64,000 nucleotides of DNA from an uncultured Lachnospiraceae bacterium (GCA_947628955.1 CANRBX010000003.1:1-64000); one strand, 5' to 3'. Positions 10,580 to 20,778 are shown, numbered from the stretch's first letter. Notes: generated by a model from the letters alone, not told the origin. Program-made: numbers and translations.

Positions 10580-11466
10580 TGCTCCTCCTTTTCCGCCCGC
10601 AGGGACAGGATCATATAAGTGCTCGCGCAGATACAAAGGATGACGAAACCGATCACGGAGACCGCGGCGGCCTGGCCGGATTTGCCGTTGTAGAACGACA
10701 GCTTGTAGAGATAGGTTGCCAGGGTATGTGTCCGGTCCGCAGGATCGCCTTTGGTGATCGTCCAGATGATCGGGAACGAGTTGAATACGTAAATAATATT
10801 CAGCACCGTGGATACGGTAAGGCTGGGCTTCAGAAGCGGGAGCGTGATCATCCGCAGCTTCTGCCAGAAGCCGGCCCCGTCGATGTCCGCAGCCTCGTAA
10901 AAGGCGTAGTCAATGCTCTGCAGCCCGGAGAGGACGCAGAAGGTGACAAACGGAAAGGTGACGAAGATGCCGATCCAGCACTCCCAGGCGAAATACGCCG
11001 CGGCATTTGGCGCCCAGTTTACATAGGCTTTGATGATGCCGAGCTTCTGCAGGATCACGTTCAGTGAACCGTAGTCGGCGTTGATGATATATTTCCAGAT
11101 GACAGACTGGATGATCAGGGATGTCGCCCAGGGAAACACTACGATCGCCCGGACAATTTTGCGTCCCACAAATTCCTGGTTGAGCACCATTGCGATGATA
11201 AAACCGAGGACAGTGGAAAATCCCACGACGGATACGGTCCACACCAGGGTATTCTGAAGCGTATGCCAGAAGGTAGGCGATGCGAAGATCTGTTTGAAAT
11301 TCTTAAAATCATTGTAGCCTTTGATGACGCCTGCACGCGAGATCTCGGACAGAGACAGCTGGAATACCGTCACGATCGGGATTGCGATCATCACCGCCAT
11401 CAGAGCAAGGCTCGGAAGCATCCATACGTAGGGTTCGATCTTTTTCAGCGCGGCATGTTTTTTCAT
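10576..11466 (-). CDS. Carbohydrate ABC transporter permease (MalF type)
   Basis: Six-TM permease, overlaps downstream permease by 4 bp. Confidence 0.92.
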   Translation of the reverse strand: MKKHAALKKIEPYVWMLPSLALMAVMIAIPIVTVFQLSLSEISRAGVIKGYNDFKNFKQIFASPTFWHTLQNTLVWTVSVVGFSTVLGFIIAMVLNQEFVGRKIVRAIVVFPWATSLIIQSVIWKYIINADYGSLNVILQKLGIIKAYVNWAPNAAAYFAWECWIGIFVTFPFVTFCVLSGLQSIDYAFYEAADIDGAGFWQKLRMITLPLLKPSLTVSTVLNIIYVFNSFPIIWTITKGDPADRTHTLATYLYKLSFYNGKSGQAAAVSVIGFVILCICASTYMILSLRAEKEEQ

Positions 11467-11578
11467 CCATTCGCCCCCTTGCATTTAAAATAGTATCCGT
11501 GCGCGTCTGCCGCGCACAGCGTCCTGCCGTGCGGGAGGCCCGGAAGGATCAGAATCTTCAGGCAGACTTCCCGCAGGC

Positions 11579-11614
11579 GAAAAAACAGGAGCCGGAACCA
11601 TGTCCGGCTCCTGT
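11579..11614 (-). terminator. Intra-operon terminator/attenuator downstream of binding-protein gene
   Basis: ACAGGAGCCGGA/TCCGGCTCCTGT stem with T-run on minus strand. Confidence 0.75.
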
Positions 11615-11643
11615 TCGAACCAGTCTGTGATGACATTTACTGT

Positions 11644-12966
11644 TTATTCAGCTTCTGCCTCAGTTTCCGCTTCATTTTCCTCTGCGAGCAGCAGGATCTC
11701 CTCCTGCAGCGCATCCAGCGTCTCCTGAGCGTCCGCGCCCTGGCAGATCTGCTGTTCCGCATTGATCACGCCCTGCTTCACGTCGTTCCATTCCGGCTTG
11801 GCGGTCGGATAGAAGTCGCAGGAAGCGAGCATCGTGCAGAATGCGTCGAAGTAATCGCTGTTGCCGGCACCGCCGTCGCCGCCCTTCTGGTACTGCTCGG
11901 CGTTCTCCACAAGGATGTCTGCGGAGTCAGAGGTGACAGGCAGGAAGCCCTCGAATACCATGTATCCCGCATACGTATCTGCATCATAGAATGCGTCGAA
12001 GAATTTGCTGATCGCAGCGGTGCGCGCTTCCTGATCCGGAGCGTCGTCGTCGCGGAATGCCATCAGACGGTCGCACACGCCCATCTGGACGGGAGCCGCG
12101 TCTGCTTCCTTGGTCGGCATGGTGGCAACTGCGAAATTGACGTCTGCAGCGATATCGTACAGGTTGCACGGCCCGAGCATCATGGCAAGGGAGCCTGCAG
12201 CGAACGCATCCTGCTGCGGATAACGTGTCTCGGTGTACGGATCAGCGGTGCAGTAGCCGGAGTCGATGAGAGTCTTCATAAACTCAACCGCCTCTACGTT
12301 GGCCGCGCTGTTGAGCGCCCAGTTGCCGTCCTCGTCTACGAATCCGCCGCCGTTGTTCCAGGTGTAGTAGGAGAAAGCGGCCTGGCCCTCGTCTGTGGAG
12401 ATGTCAAGGCTCCACGGAACAATGTTCTCATCGTATGCCTTGATCGCCGCACATGCGTCCAGAACCTCATCCCAGGTGCCGGGAACCTTTGCGCCCGCCG
12501 CGTTCAGGATGTCCTCGTTGTAGAAGAAGGCGCGGACAGAAGCCAGGATCGGAAGCGCCCAGACGGTGCCGTTCATCTCGTTTGCATTCCAGAAGCTCGG
12601 AAGGATCTTGGCCTTTAACTCGTCAGAAGTATATTCCTCTGCCGGCATCAGCAGATCGTCAGCGACATAGTCTGCGAATGTGTCGATATTCAGAATATCA
12701 GGAGTCTGATTCGTGGAGATTCTGGTGTTGACCACCGTGTACAGATCGTTCCAGGAAACGATCTCGATGTTCAGGTCGATATCCGGGTTTGCCGCCTCAA
12801 AGGCGCCCTCGAATCCGTCCTCGCCGAGCCACCATTCCTGGGTGTGATCGCCGTACTGAGAGATGATCACGTTCAGAGTGGTCTTTTCACCGCCCTCTGC
12901 CAGAGCAGTCGGAGCCATTCCCAGTACCATGGCAAGTGCAAGAGTTGCTGCAAGAATCTTTTTCAT
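11644..12966 (-). CDS. Extracellular solute-binding protein family 1
   Basis: Signal peptide MKKILAATLALAMVLGMAPTALA; SBP_bac_1 features; no lipobox cysteine. Confidence 0.9.
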   Translation of the reverse strand: MKKILAATLALAMVLGMAPTALAEGGEKTTLNVIISQYGDHTQEWWLGEDGFEGAFEAANPDIDLNIEIVSWNDLYTVVNTRISTNQTPDILNIDTFADYVADDLLMPAEEYTSDELKAKILPSFWNANEMNGTVWALPILASVRAFFYNEDILNAAGAKVPGTWDEVLDACAAIKAYDENIVPWSLDISTDEGQAAFSYYTWNNGGGFVDEDGNWALNSAANVEAVEFMKTLIDSGYCTADPYTETRYPQQDAFAAGSLAMMLGPCNLYDIAADVNFAVATMPTKEADAAPVQMGVCDRLMAFRDDDAPDQEARTAAISKFFDAFYDADTYAGYMVFEGFLPVTSDSADILVENAEQYQKGGDGGAGNSDYFDAFCTMLASCDFYPTAKPEWNDVKQGVINAEQQICQGADAQETLDALQEEILLLAEENEAETEAEAE

Positions 12967-13237
12967 TGTTTGAAACCCTCCTTTTTCATGTTGTCATATT
13001 GCCTTAATGTCTCCGCGAATGTTCTCTTTTTTCACGAAATTCGCGGCCGGATCCCTGGTAATATTTCACAAAAGCATCCGGGTGTTTAATATTATACTTG
13101 TTCACTTTGCGTTGTTATAGAGAAAAACGTACATATCATAGAAAAATCGTACAAATTCTGAAAAAACAGGCAATTTTCACATGTATAATTGCAAAAAGAA
13201 GCTTTGTAAGACGATAAAGGCACGCCGAAGAAATTGT

Positions 13238-13427
13238 GAGAGACAGCCTTCAGACATCCGCGTCCAGGGGATTATGAAGGACGGCCATCAGGCGTCCGCA
13301 TCCGGGAAATGATGAGGAACAGTCTTCAGACGTCTGCATCCGGGAAATGATGGGGGACGGCCCTCAGGTGTCCGCATCCGGGAAATGATGAGGGACAGCC
13401 CTCAGGCGTCAGCGTCCGGGGAAGTCT
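13238..13427. repeat. Tandem repeat, 5 x 38 bp, last copy overlaps the AraC stop codon
   Basis: Unit starts at 13238, 13276, 13314, 13352, 13390; e.g. gaaggacggccatcaggcgtccgcatccgggaaatgat. Confidence 0.95.
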
Positions 13428-14280
13428 GCCCGTGCCGGTGCGCCTTGCGGAATGCGCTGGGGGTCGTGCCGGTGACGGAGCGGAAGACCTTGGAGAAATA
13501 ATTGTAGTCCCCGATCCCTACAGCCTCTGCGATCGCGGAGACCGGCTGGTCGCTCTGGATCAGCAGAGTCCTGGCCGCGCTGATCCGGCGCTGGGTGATC
13601 AGCCAGGAGAGCGTTTTGCCGCCGGACAGTTCCCTCGCCAGGAGGCACAGGCGCGTGCGGCCGATGTGGAGCTGGGACGAGATCGACGCCAGAGACAGCT
13701 TTTCTATGTAGTGCTGGTCCAGATAGAGCGCGAGCCGCTCGGCGTCCGTGCGCTCCGCGGCCAGGATCATTTCCTTGCGCTGAATATAGGAAGAGAGCGC
13801 CTCCAGGATCTCTGAGTAGGCGCGCAGCTGTGCGGCGGAGTACTGCCGGAACTGGAAAAACGCGCTCCGCAGATCCTCCGTCTCGCGCTCGGAGCACCAG
13901 TCCAGCGTCCGGCGGCAGTTTTCCCACTGTTCTTCGATCGGCGTATCGTCGAGCAGCTGTCCGTAGATCAGGTAGGCCAGCGGCGGCAGGCCGGGGCCGG
14001 AGCGCACCGGCAGGACGGCCTCGCAGATGCCCGCATGGCAGCGGTAGGAATAGAAGCCGGGGCCGTGGTCGGCGCATTCCCGCACGGCGCGCGCGTCGCA
14101 GGCGACACAGCGCTCGTGCCCCTCCGCCGTGGAGTTGATCCGCTCACAGAACGGCGCGTGGTCGGAGCTGAGACAGATATCGCGCCCCTGGCTGTTGAGG
14201 ATGTTGGCGCGGATGCCGGTGAGCAGGTACAGGCTGGATACGAGCTTCAGCAGCTGCTCGTGGTCGAAGAGAACATTCAT
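13402..14280 (-). CDS. AraC family regulator with PocR-type sensory domain
   Basis: N-terminal cysteine-rich PocR-like domain (CERINSTAEGHERCVACDARAVRECADHGPGFYSYRCHAG), C-terminal AraC HTH. Confidence 0.88.
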   Translation of the reverse strand: MNVLFDHEQLLKLVSSLYLLTGIRANILNSQGRDICLSSDHAPFCERINSTAEGHERCVACDARAVRECADHGPGFYSYRCHAGICEAVLPVRSGPGLPPLAYLIYGQLLDDTPIEEQWENCRRTLDWCSERETEDLRSAFFQFRQYSAAQLRAYSEILEALSSYIQRKEMILAAERTDAERLALYLDQHYIEKLSLASISSQLHIGRTRLCLLARELSGGKTLSWLITQRRISAARTLLIQSDQPVSAIAEAVGIGDYNYFSKVFRSVTGTTPSAFRKAHRHGQTSPDADA

Positions 14281-14397
14281 GAAAAACCTCCGCATTTCAG
14301 AAAAAATAGTATAAAACCCATCTGTTCCGTATTATATTTCTAATTCTGTCAGAATTCAAGGGAAAAATCTGCTGCCGGATGCCCTTATGGCGGGGGC

Positions 14398-14454
14398 GTT
14401 ACTGTTCAGCTCAGGCCGGAGCACTTGTTGCTGAGGCCGTAAGAAAGTGATTCA
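14398..14454 (+). repeat. 57-bp dispersed intergenic repeat, copy 1
   Basis: GTTACTGTTCAGCTCAGGCCGGAGCACTTGTTGCTGAGGCCGTAAGAAAGTGATTCA; 52/57 identical to 26252-26308. Confidence 0.9.
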
Positions 14455-14517
14455 CGCGGGGGCCGGGAAAGTGATAAATAAAGCGTGAAAGTTTATTCAT
14501 TCTGTTGAATTTTTCTG

Positions 14518-16800
14518 ATGACATCTGAAAAAGAAAATGATATGATTAGATATCAGAAAGTTCCGGAGGACGCTGCATTGGGTGAGGACAGAGAAGATAA
14601 TCGCCGGTCAATTGAATATATGATGTCTGCGTTTGCGCGCTTTGGCAGAGACGACCAGGATTTTATGAGGCTGCTCGGAAAATACGGCGGGGAGTCCCTG
14701 TCTCTTGAGGACGCGTACAGGAAGAGCTGCGCGCTGCAGCTGAAGAGCTTTGCGGACGAGATGCCGGGCGGCTTTTTTATCTACCGGGCGACGGGCGGCG
14801 AAGAGCTTCTCTATGCCAACGACGCGATGCTGCGCCTGTTCTGCTGCGACACGATAGAGGAATTCCGGGAGTGGACCGGAAATTCCTTCCGCGGGATCGT
14901 GCACCCGGAGGATCTGGACATGGTAGAGTCGAGCATTGTGGAACAGATCCGCGACAGCCGGTATGACCTGGATTATGTGGAATACCGGATCATCCGCAGG
15001 GACGGGGAAGTGCGCTGGGTGGACGACTACGGCCACTTTGTGGATACGGAGGACGGCGGCATTTTCTATGTGTTCATCGGGGACGCGACGGAGAAGAAGG
15101 CCCGCCTGACGGCGGAGCGCGCCGCGCTTCAAAATGAGAGCATCCGCAGGGAGGAAAAATGGAAGAACCAGGCCGAGGTGTACAGCAGGGAGCTCGAGAC
15201 GATCAGCCAGGAGCATTTCCGGCACCTGGAGGTGATCGAGGGGCTCAGCATTGACTACGCTTCGATCCTCTATGTGGACCTGAAGGAGGATATGATCTGT
15301 GTCTACCGGCTGGGAGAACAGTTCCGCCCCCTGTTCGGGGGAAAATCCCGGATAGACGGGGTGATGGATTTCTTCGGGCGCTATATCAGCCTGTGGGTGC
15401 ATCCGGAGGACCAGGAGATGCTCCGGAGGATGCTTTCCACAGACAACATACGCAAAAAGCTGTCGAACCGGAATGCGTTCCAGCTCCACTTCCGCATCCT
15501 CGTGGAGAACCGCGAGGCGTACCGGCAGCTCCACGTTGTGAACGTGGGGAAGGGGCCGCAGGTGACGCAGGTGGTCCTGGGCTTCCGCAGCGTGGACAAC
15601 GAGGTCCGGCATGAGCTTGAACAGAGGCGTGTGCTGGAGGTGGCGCTGGAGCAGGCCAAGACGGCGAATGTCGCGCGGAATGCGTTCCTCGCCAACATGT
15701 CGCACGATCTGAGGACGCCGCTGAACGCGATCATGGGCTACACGCAGCTTGTACAGAGGCACATGGACAGCCCGGAGATGATCCGCGAATACGTAGACGG
15801 CATTGAGAGCTCCGGGAAGCTTCTGCTCCAGCTTCTGAGCGATGTGCTCGAGATCACAAAGATCGAGTCGGATCAGATCCATATCGAGGAGACTGAGTGC
15901 GGCCTGAGGGAGATCGTCGGGGAAGTGTACAATGAGACTCTGCCGTTCGCGCAGGCGAAGTCGATCGCGGTATCCTGCGACGTCTCCGGCCTCGAACACC
16001 CGGATGTCTACGCGGACGGCGGAAAGCTGAAGGAGGTTCTCGCGCATCTTGCGAAAAATGCCGTCAAATACACGCTGAAGGGCGGAACCGTCTCCATCAC
16101 GGCGGAGGAGACGAGGCGCCTGTCGGGAGATTACGCGGTCTACCGGTTTGTGGTGGAGGACACGGGGATCGGCATTGGCAGGGATTTCCTGCCGCATCTT
16201 TTTGAGCCGTTCGAGAGGGAAAAGAATACGACCCAGAGCGGTGTGGAAGGGACGGGACTCGGGCTCGCGATCACGAAAAATATCGTGGACAAGATGGGCG
16301 GCATCATTGAGGTGTCCAGCGAGCAGGACAGGGGCAGCCGCTTTACCGTCACACTCAGCTTCCGTCTGATCCAGAGGCGCGGCAGCACGGAGGAGTACAG
16401 AGAGACCACGCTCGACAGGCTCCGCAGCGGACAGAAGATCCTGCTTGTCGAGGACAACGAGATCAATCTTGAGATAGAGGTCGAGCTTCTGCGGTTCTCC
16501 GGGTTCCGGGTGGACACGGCGGTAAACGGGAAGATCGCCGTGGACATGGTGAAAAACTCGCGGCCGGGGGAATACGCCCTGATCCTGATGGATATCCAGA
16601 TGCCGGTGATGGACGGCAACCAGGCCGCGCAGGAGATCCGCCGCCTGACGGATCCGCGGCTTGCCGGGATCCCGATCGTCGCGCTGTCCGCAAACGCGTT
16701 TGACGAGGACAGGAAGCGGTCGATGAAGAGCGGGATGAACGCGCATCTGTCCAAGCCGGTCAATATGGCGCGGCTGACCGAGCTGCTCGATGAGCTGTGA
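14518..16800 (+). CDS. PAS domain hybrid sensor histidine kinase/response regulator
   Basis: PAS region, HisKA NMSHDLRTPLNAIMGY, HATPase DTGIGI, receiver LMDIQMPVMDG. Confidence 0.92.
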   Translation: MTSEKENDMIRYQKVPEDAALGEDREDNRRSIEYMMSAFARFGRDDQDFMRLLGKYGGESLSLEDAYRKSCALQLKSFADEMPGGFFIYRATGGEELLYANDAMLRLFCCDTIEEFREWTGNSFRGIVHPEDLDMVESSIVEQIRDSRYDLDYVEYRIIRRDGEVRWVDDYGHFVDTEDGGIFYVFIGDATEKKARLTAERAALQNESIRREEKWKNQAEVYSRELETISQEHFRHLEVIEGLSIDYASILYVDLKEDMICVYRLGEQFRPLFGGKSRIDGVMDFFGRYISLWVHPEDQEMLRRMLSTDNIRKKLSNRNAFQLHFRILVENREAYRQLHVVNVGKGPQVTQVVLGFRSVDNEVRHELEQRRVLEVALEQAKTANVARNAFLANMSHDLRTPLNAIMGYTQLVQRHMDSPEMIREYVDGIESSGKLLLQLLSDVLEITKIESDQIHIEETECGLREIVGEVYNETLPFAQAKSIAVSCDVSGLEHPDVYADGGKLKEVLAHLAKNAVKYTLKGGTVSITAEETRRLSGDYAVYRFVVEDTGIGIGRDFLPHLFEPFEREKNTTQSGVEGTGLGLAITKNIVDKMGGIIEVSSEQDRGSRFTVTLSFRLIQRRGSTEEYRETTLDRLRSGQKILLVEDNEINLEIEVELLRFSGFRVDTAVNGKIAVDMVKNSRPGEYALILMDIQMPVMDGNQAAQEIRRLTDPRLAGIPIVALSANAFDEDRKRSMKSGMNAHLSKPVNMARLTELLDEL

Positions 16801-16844
16801 CAGGAAAACTGGCGTGAAATAAAGTAAAATACAGGATGAGTAAC

Positions 16845-16950
16845 AGGGGCTGACGAAAATATACAGGGAGGGTTTGCCACAATCCGGCTGTACATACAGA
16901 TGAACAGCGGATTTGCGGCAGCCCGACAGGTATTTTGCGGCAGCTCCTTG
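16845..16950. repeat. Dispersed palindromic element, copy 2 (related to 9668-9738)
   Basis: ggggctgacgaaaatatacagggagggtttgccacaatccgg ... ggtattttgcggcagctcc matches the 9668 element with an inserted middle segment. Confidence 0.7.
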
Positions 16951-16974
16951 TTTGAGCATGGAAAGGGTGTTTAT

Positions 16975-18900
16975 ATGAGACGTTTTTTCCAGTATATGAA
17001 ACCATACAGAGGGATGATCGCGCTGGTGATCGCGCTGAAGCTGCTGGCGACAATGACGGAGCTTCTTCTGCCGTACATACTGGAGCACATCATCGACGTT
17101 ACGGTTCCGAAGGGCGTGTTGCATGAGATCTTTCTCTGGGGCGCCCTGATGATCGCGACGGCCCTGCTCGCACGGACTTTCAACATCGCGGGAAACCGCA
17201 GGGCGGTGGAGAATGCGCACAACGTGTCCTACCGGATCCGGCAGGATCTGTTTGCGCGTACGGCGAATCTGTCGGGAAACCAGTTCGATGAGTTCGGCCT
17301 GCCGAGCCTGATCAGCCGCATGACGAGCGACAGCTATAACGTGCAGTCCTGCGCGCAGATGCTGCAGACGCTCTGCGTCCGCGCCCCGATCATGCTGCTC
17401 GGAGGGATCGCGATCACGCTGATGATGGACTGGGTGCTCGCGTCCATCCTCTGTGTGATGCTGCCGATCCTTCTTCTGGTGGTGCTCGGGGTCTCCCGAT
17501 ACGGGATCCCGCTCTACAACCAGGTGCAGCAGAGCCTTGATGACGTCGTGCGCGTGATGCGGGAGAACATCAGCGGGATCCGTGTGGTAAAGGCGCTGTC
17601 TAAGGCGGACTATGAGAAGCGCAGATTTGCCGCCAGCAACGACCGGATGGCGGACAGGGACATCAGGGCGGGCACGGTGATGGCGCTGCCCGGGCCGATC
17701 ATGCAGCTCAGCCTGAACGTCGGACTGACGGCCGTGGTGTTCATCGGGGCGGTGCGGGTGAACAGCGGCGCGGCGGAGCCCGGCGTGATCCTCGCATTTC
17801 TTACCTATTTTAATATGGTTCTGCAGGGGGTTATGGGGCTGAACCGCATTTTCATGATGTTCAGCAAGGCCACGGCGTCTGCAAACCGCATTTCGGAGGT
17901 GCTCGATACGCCGGAGGACCAGCGCGTGCTCAGGCCGGACGAGGCCATGCAGCCCGCGGGGGATGAGTTTATCCGCTTTGAGCATGTCAGCTTCCGGTAC
18001 GGAGAGGAAGATGAGGGGACAGACCGGGATGTCCCGATCCGGGAGACAGAGAAGACGCGCCGGGATGGGCCGGCCCGGGAGACGAAGAAGACACGCCGGG
18101 ATGCCCCGGCCCGGGAAACGGAGAGGACGCGCCGGAATGGCACGGCCCGGGAGGCGAAGAAGACAGGCCATGAGATCCCGGCGCGGGGAGAGGCTCAGAG
18201 CACGCCCGGCGGCCGCGAGAAATGCCTGGACGATATCAGCTTTGCGATCCGGCGCGGCGAGAGCCTCGGGATCATCGGCCCGACGGGCTGCGGAAAGACG
18301 ACGATCGTGAACCTGCTGATGCGCTTTTATGACGCCTCAGAGGGCGGCGTTTTTGTGGACGGACGCGACGTACGCACGTACGAAAAGGATGAGCTGCACA
18401 GGAAATTCGGTGTGGCTTTTCAGAACGACATGGTATTCAATGACACGCTGCGGCGCAATATTTCCTTCGGGCGCCAGGTGACGGAAGCGGCGATGCAGGG
18501 GGCCGTGGAGGACGCGATGGCCGCAGAGTACATCGCTGGCCTGACGGACGGCCTTGACCACGTGGCCGATATCCGGGGAGCGAATCTGTCCGGAGGGCAG
18601 AGACAGAGGCTGCTGATCGCCCGGGCGCTCGCAGCGGATCCGGAGGTCCTGATCCTGGATGACTCTTCTTCCGCGCTGGATTACCGGACGGACGCCGCCC
18701 TGCGCAGGGCCGTACTGGAGCACCACAGGAACACGACGACCATCCTGATCGCCCAGCGCGTCAGCTCGGTGATGAATATGACAAACATTCTCGTGATGGA
18801 CGACGGGCGCTGCATCGGCTATGGCGACCATGAGCACCTGCTCGCAGCCTGCCCGGAGTACCGGGAGATTTTCGAGACACAGATGGGCGCGCTGGCGTGA
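16975..18900 (+). CDS. ABC transporter ATP-binding/permease (exporter half 1) with repetitive linker
   Basis: TMD plus GPTGCGKTT, LSGGQRQR; repeated RETEKTRRDGPA-like linker between TMD and NBD. Confidence 0.92.
   Translation: MRRFFQYMKPYRGMIALVIALKLLATMTELLLPYILEHIIDVTVPKGVLHEIFLWGALMIATALLARTFNIAGNRRAVENAHNVSYRIRQDLFARTANLSGNQFDEFGLPSLISRMTSDSYNVQSCAQMLQTLCVRAPIMLLGGIAITLMMDWVLASILCVMLPILLLVVLGVSRYGIPLYNQVQQSLDDVVRVMRENISGIRVVKALSKADYEKRRFAASNDRMADRDIRAGTVMALPGPIMQLSLNVGLTAVVFIGAVRVNSGAAEPGVILAFLTYFNMVLQGVMGLNRIFMMFSKATASANRISEVLDTPEDQRVLRPDEAMQPAGDEFIRFEHVSFRYGEEDEGTDRDVPIRETEKTRRDGPARETKKTRRDAPARETERTRRNGTAREAKKTGHEIPARGEAQSTPGGREKCLDDISFAIRRGESLGIIGPTGCGKTTIVNLLMRFYDASEGGVFVDGRDVRTYEKDELHRKFGVAFQNDMVFNDTLRRNISFGRQVTEAAMQGAVEDAMAAEYIAGLTDGLDHVADIRGANLSGGQRQRLLIARALAADPEVLILDDSSSALDYRTDAALRRAVLEHHRNTTTILIAQRVSSVMNMTNILVMDDGRCIGYGDHEHLLAACPEYREIFETQMGALA
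18025..18168 (+). repeat. In-frame 36-bp (12-aa) tandem repeat x4 in exporter linker
   Basis: Units at 18025, 18061, 18097, 18133: cgggatg.cccgg.ccgggagac..agaagac.cgc. Confidence 0.93.
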
Positions 18901-18999
18901 CCGCGCAGAGAGTGAGACTGCGCGCCGGGCGCTGCGCTCTCAGGTGATGCGTGGTCAGCCGCAGGGCGGCGCATTGATCTTCAGAGGGAGGAAAGAACC

Positions 19000-20778
19000 A
19001 TGCCGGGACCGGGAGACCGCGGAGGAAAAAAGGAGAAGCCGAAGGATGCGAAGGGGACGCTTCTGCGCATCCTGTCCTACTTAAGCGGCTATAAATGGAC
19101 AGTGCTCGGCCTGACTGCCCTTGCTTTTCTGAGCAATGTCGGCAATCTGCTCGGGCCGGGCTTTGCCGGCCAGGCGATCCATGCGGCCGGGGCAGGAGCC
19201 GGGAAAGTGGATTTTGCGGTGGTATTTTATTATGGGCGCTGCATGCTGATCGCTTATACGGCGAGCGGCCTGCTGACCTTTTTTGTCAATGTGGGGATGA
19301 TGCGCGTCAGCCGCCGCGTGGCCCAGAAGATGCGCGACGATGTGTTCCGCAAGCTTATGGCGATGCCGGTGGGATTTTTCGACCGCAACCAGGCGGGCGA
19401 CATCATCAGCCGCGTCAGCTATGACATCGATGTGCTGAGCACCAGCCTCTCGACGGACGTGGTGCAGATCATCACGAGCGTCGTCACGGTGGTCGGGTCA
19501 TTTGTGATGATGTGCGTGATCTCCCTGCCGCTCGTGGTGTGCATGCTGGTGACGATCCCGATGGCGGTGCTGTACACGCGGCGCATGGGGCGCAGGACAC
19601 GCCCGCTGTACTCGAAGCGCAGCGCTTCCTACGGCCGCATGAACGGATTTGTGGAGGAAATGTTTACCGGACAGAAGACGATCCTTGCCTACGCTTACGA
19701 GGACGGGGTCTGCGAGGAATTCAGCGCGATTAACCACGCGGCCGCGGACGCCTACCGCGACGCGGACTCGCTCGGAATGACGATGGGGCCGACGGTGGGA
19801 TTCATCAACAACCTCGGCCTGGCGCTGATCGGCCTGGTGGGGGCGGTGCTCTACCTGTGGCGGATCGTCGACCTCGGCCAGATCTCTTCGTTTGTGCTCT
19901 ATTCGAGAAAATTCTCCGGGCCGATCAATGAGATCGCAAACATCATCAATGAGATCTACTCGGCCCTGGCCGCGGCCGAGCGCGTGTTCCGCCTGCTGGA
20001 CGAGGCGGAGGAGACGGAGGACATCCGCGGAGCGAAGGTGCTCGAAAATGTCCGCGGAGACGTGGAGGCGCGCCATGTGTCCTTCGGATACGTGCCTGGC
20101 AGGACGATCCTGCACGACCTCAGCATGGAGGCCCGGGAGGGACAGACGATCGCGATCGTCGGGCCGACCGGCGCGGGCAAGAGCACGATCATCAATCTGC
20201 TGATGCGTTTTTACGATGTCGGCGCCGGGGAGATCCTCGTGGACGGAAATGAGATCCGCGCGCTCACGCGGGACAGCCTGCGGCGCGCCTATGCGATGGT
20301 GCTGCAGGAGACGTGGGTGTTCGGCGGCACGATCTACGACAATATTGCCTACGGCAAGGAAAATGCGACAATGGAGGAGGTGGTCGCCGCGGCGAAGGCC
20401 GCCCGCATCCACAGCTATATCATGCGGCTGCCGGACGGCTATCAGACGGTGATCAGCGAGGACGGCACGAACATCAGCAAGGGCCAGAAGCAGCTGCTGA
20501 CGATCGCGCGCGCGATGCTCTACAACACACAGATGCTGATCCTGGACGAGGCGACCAGCAATGTGGACACCAGCACGGAGCGCCAGGTGCAGCAGGCGAT
20601 GCGCCGCCTCATGGCTGGCAGGACCTGCTTCGTGATCGCACACCGGCTCTCAACGATCCAGAATGCAGACCGCATCCTGGTCGTCGACCACGGGGATGTG
20701 ATCGAGCAGGGCACGCACGACGAGCTGATGGCGCGCAGAGGCTTCTATTACCGGCTCTACGCCTCACAGTTTGAGTAG
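19000..20778 (+). CDS. ABC transporter ATP-binding/permease (exporter half 2)
   Basis: TMD plus GPTGAGKST, ISKGQKQLLTIARA; next to half 1. Confidence 0.93.
   Translation: MPGPGDRGGKKEKPKDAKGTLLRILSYLSGYKWTVLGLTALAFLSNVGNLLGPGFAGQAIHAAGAGAGKVDFAVVFYYGRCMLIAYTASGLLTFFVNVGMMRVSRRVAQKMRDDVFRKLMAMPVGFFDRNQAGDIISRVSYDIDVLSTSLSTDVVQIITSVVTVVGSFVMMCVISLPLVVCMLVTIPMAVLYTRRMGRRTRPLYSKRSASYGRMNGFVEEMFTGQKTILAYAYEDGVCEEFSAINHAAADAYRDADSLGMTMGPTVGFINNLGLALIGLVGAVLYLWRIVDLGQISSFVLYSRKFSGPINEIANIINEIYSALAAAERVFRLLDEAEETEDIRGAKVLENVRGDVEARHVSFGYVPGRTILHDLSMEAREGQTIAIVGPTGAGKSTIINLLMRFYDVGAGEILVDGNEIRALTRDSLRRAYAMVLQETWVFGGTIYDNIAYGKENATMEEVVAAAKAARIHSYIMRLPDGYQTVISEDGTNISKGQKQLLTIARAMLYNTQMLILDEATSNVDTSTERQVQQAMRRLMAGRTCFVIAHRLSTIQNADRILVVDHGDVIEQGTHDELMARRGFYYRLYASQFE

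Noticed and set aside
13238-13427. Possible CRISPR array (38-bp periodic repeats)
   Set aside because: Whole unit is repeated with no unique spacers, and no cas genes nearby; it is a minisatellite.
14608-18171. 1187-aa ORF on minus strand
   Set aside because: Antisense shadow of the histidine kinase and ABC exporter; His/Arg/Asp-rich low-information composition, spans two real genes; effect of GC-biased codons.
19498-20643. 381-aa minus-strand ORF (also 28370..29671, 32014..33390, 30104..31396, 24144..25367)
   Set aside because: All are opposite strand to well-supported genes and show no recognizable motifs; shadow ORFs in GC-rich coding DNA.
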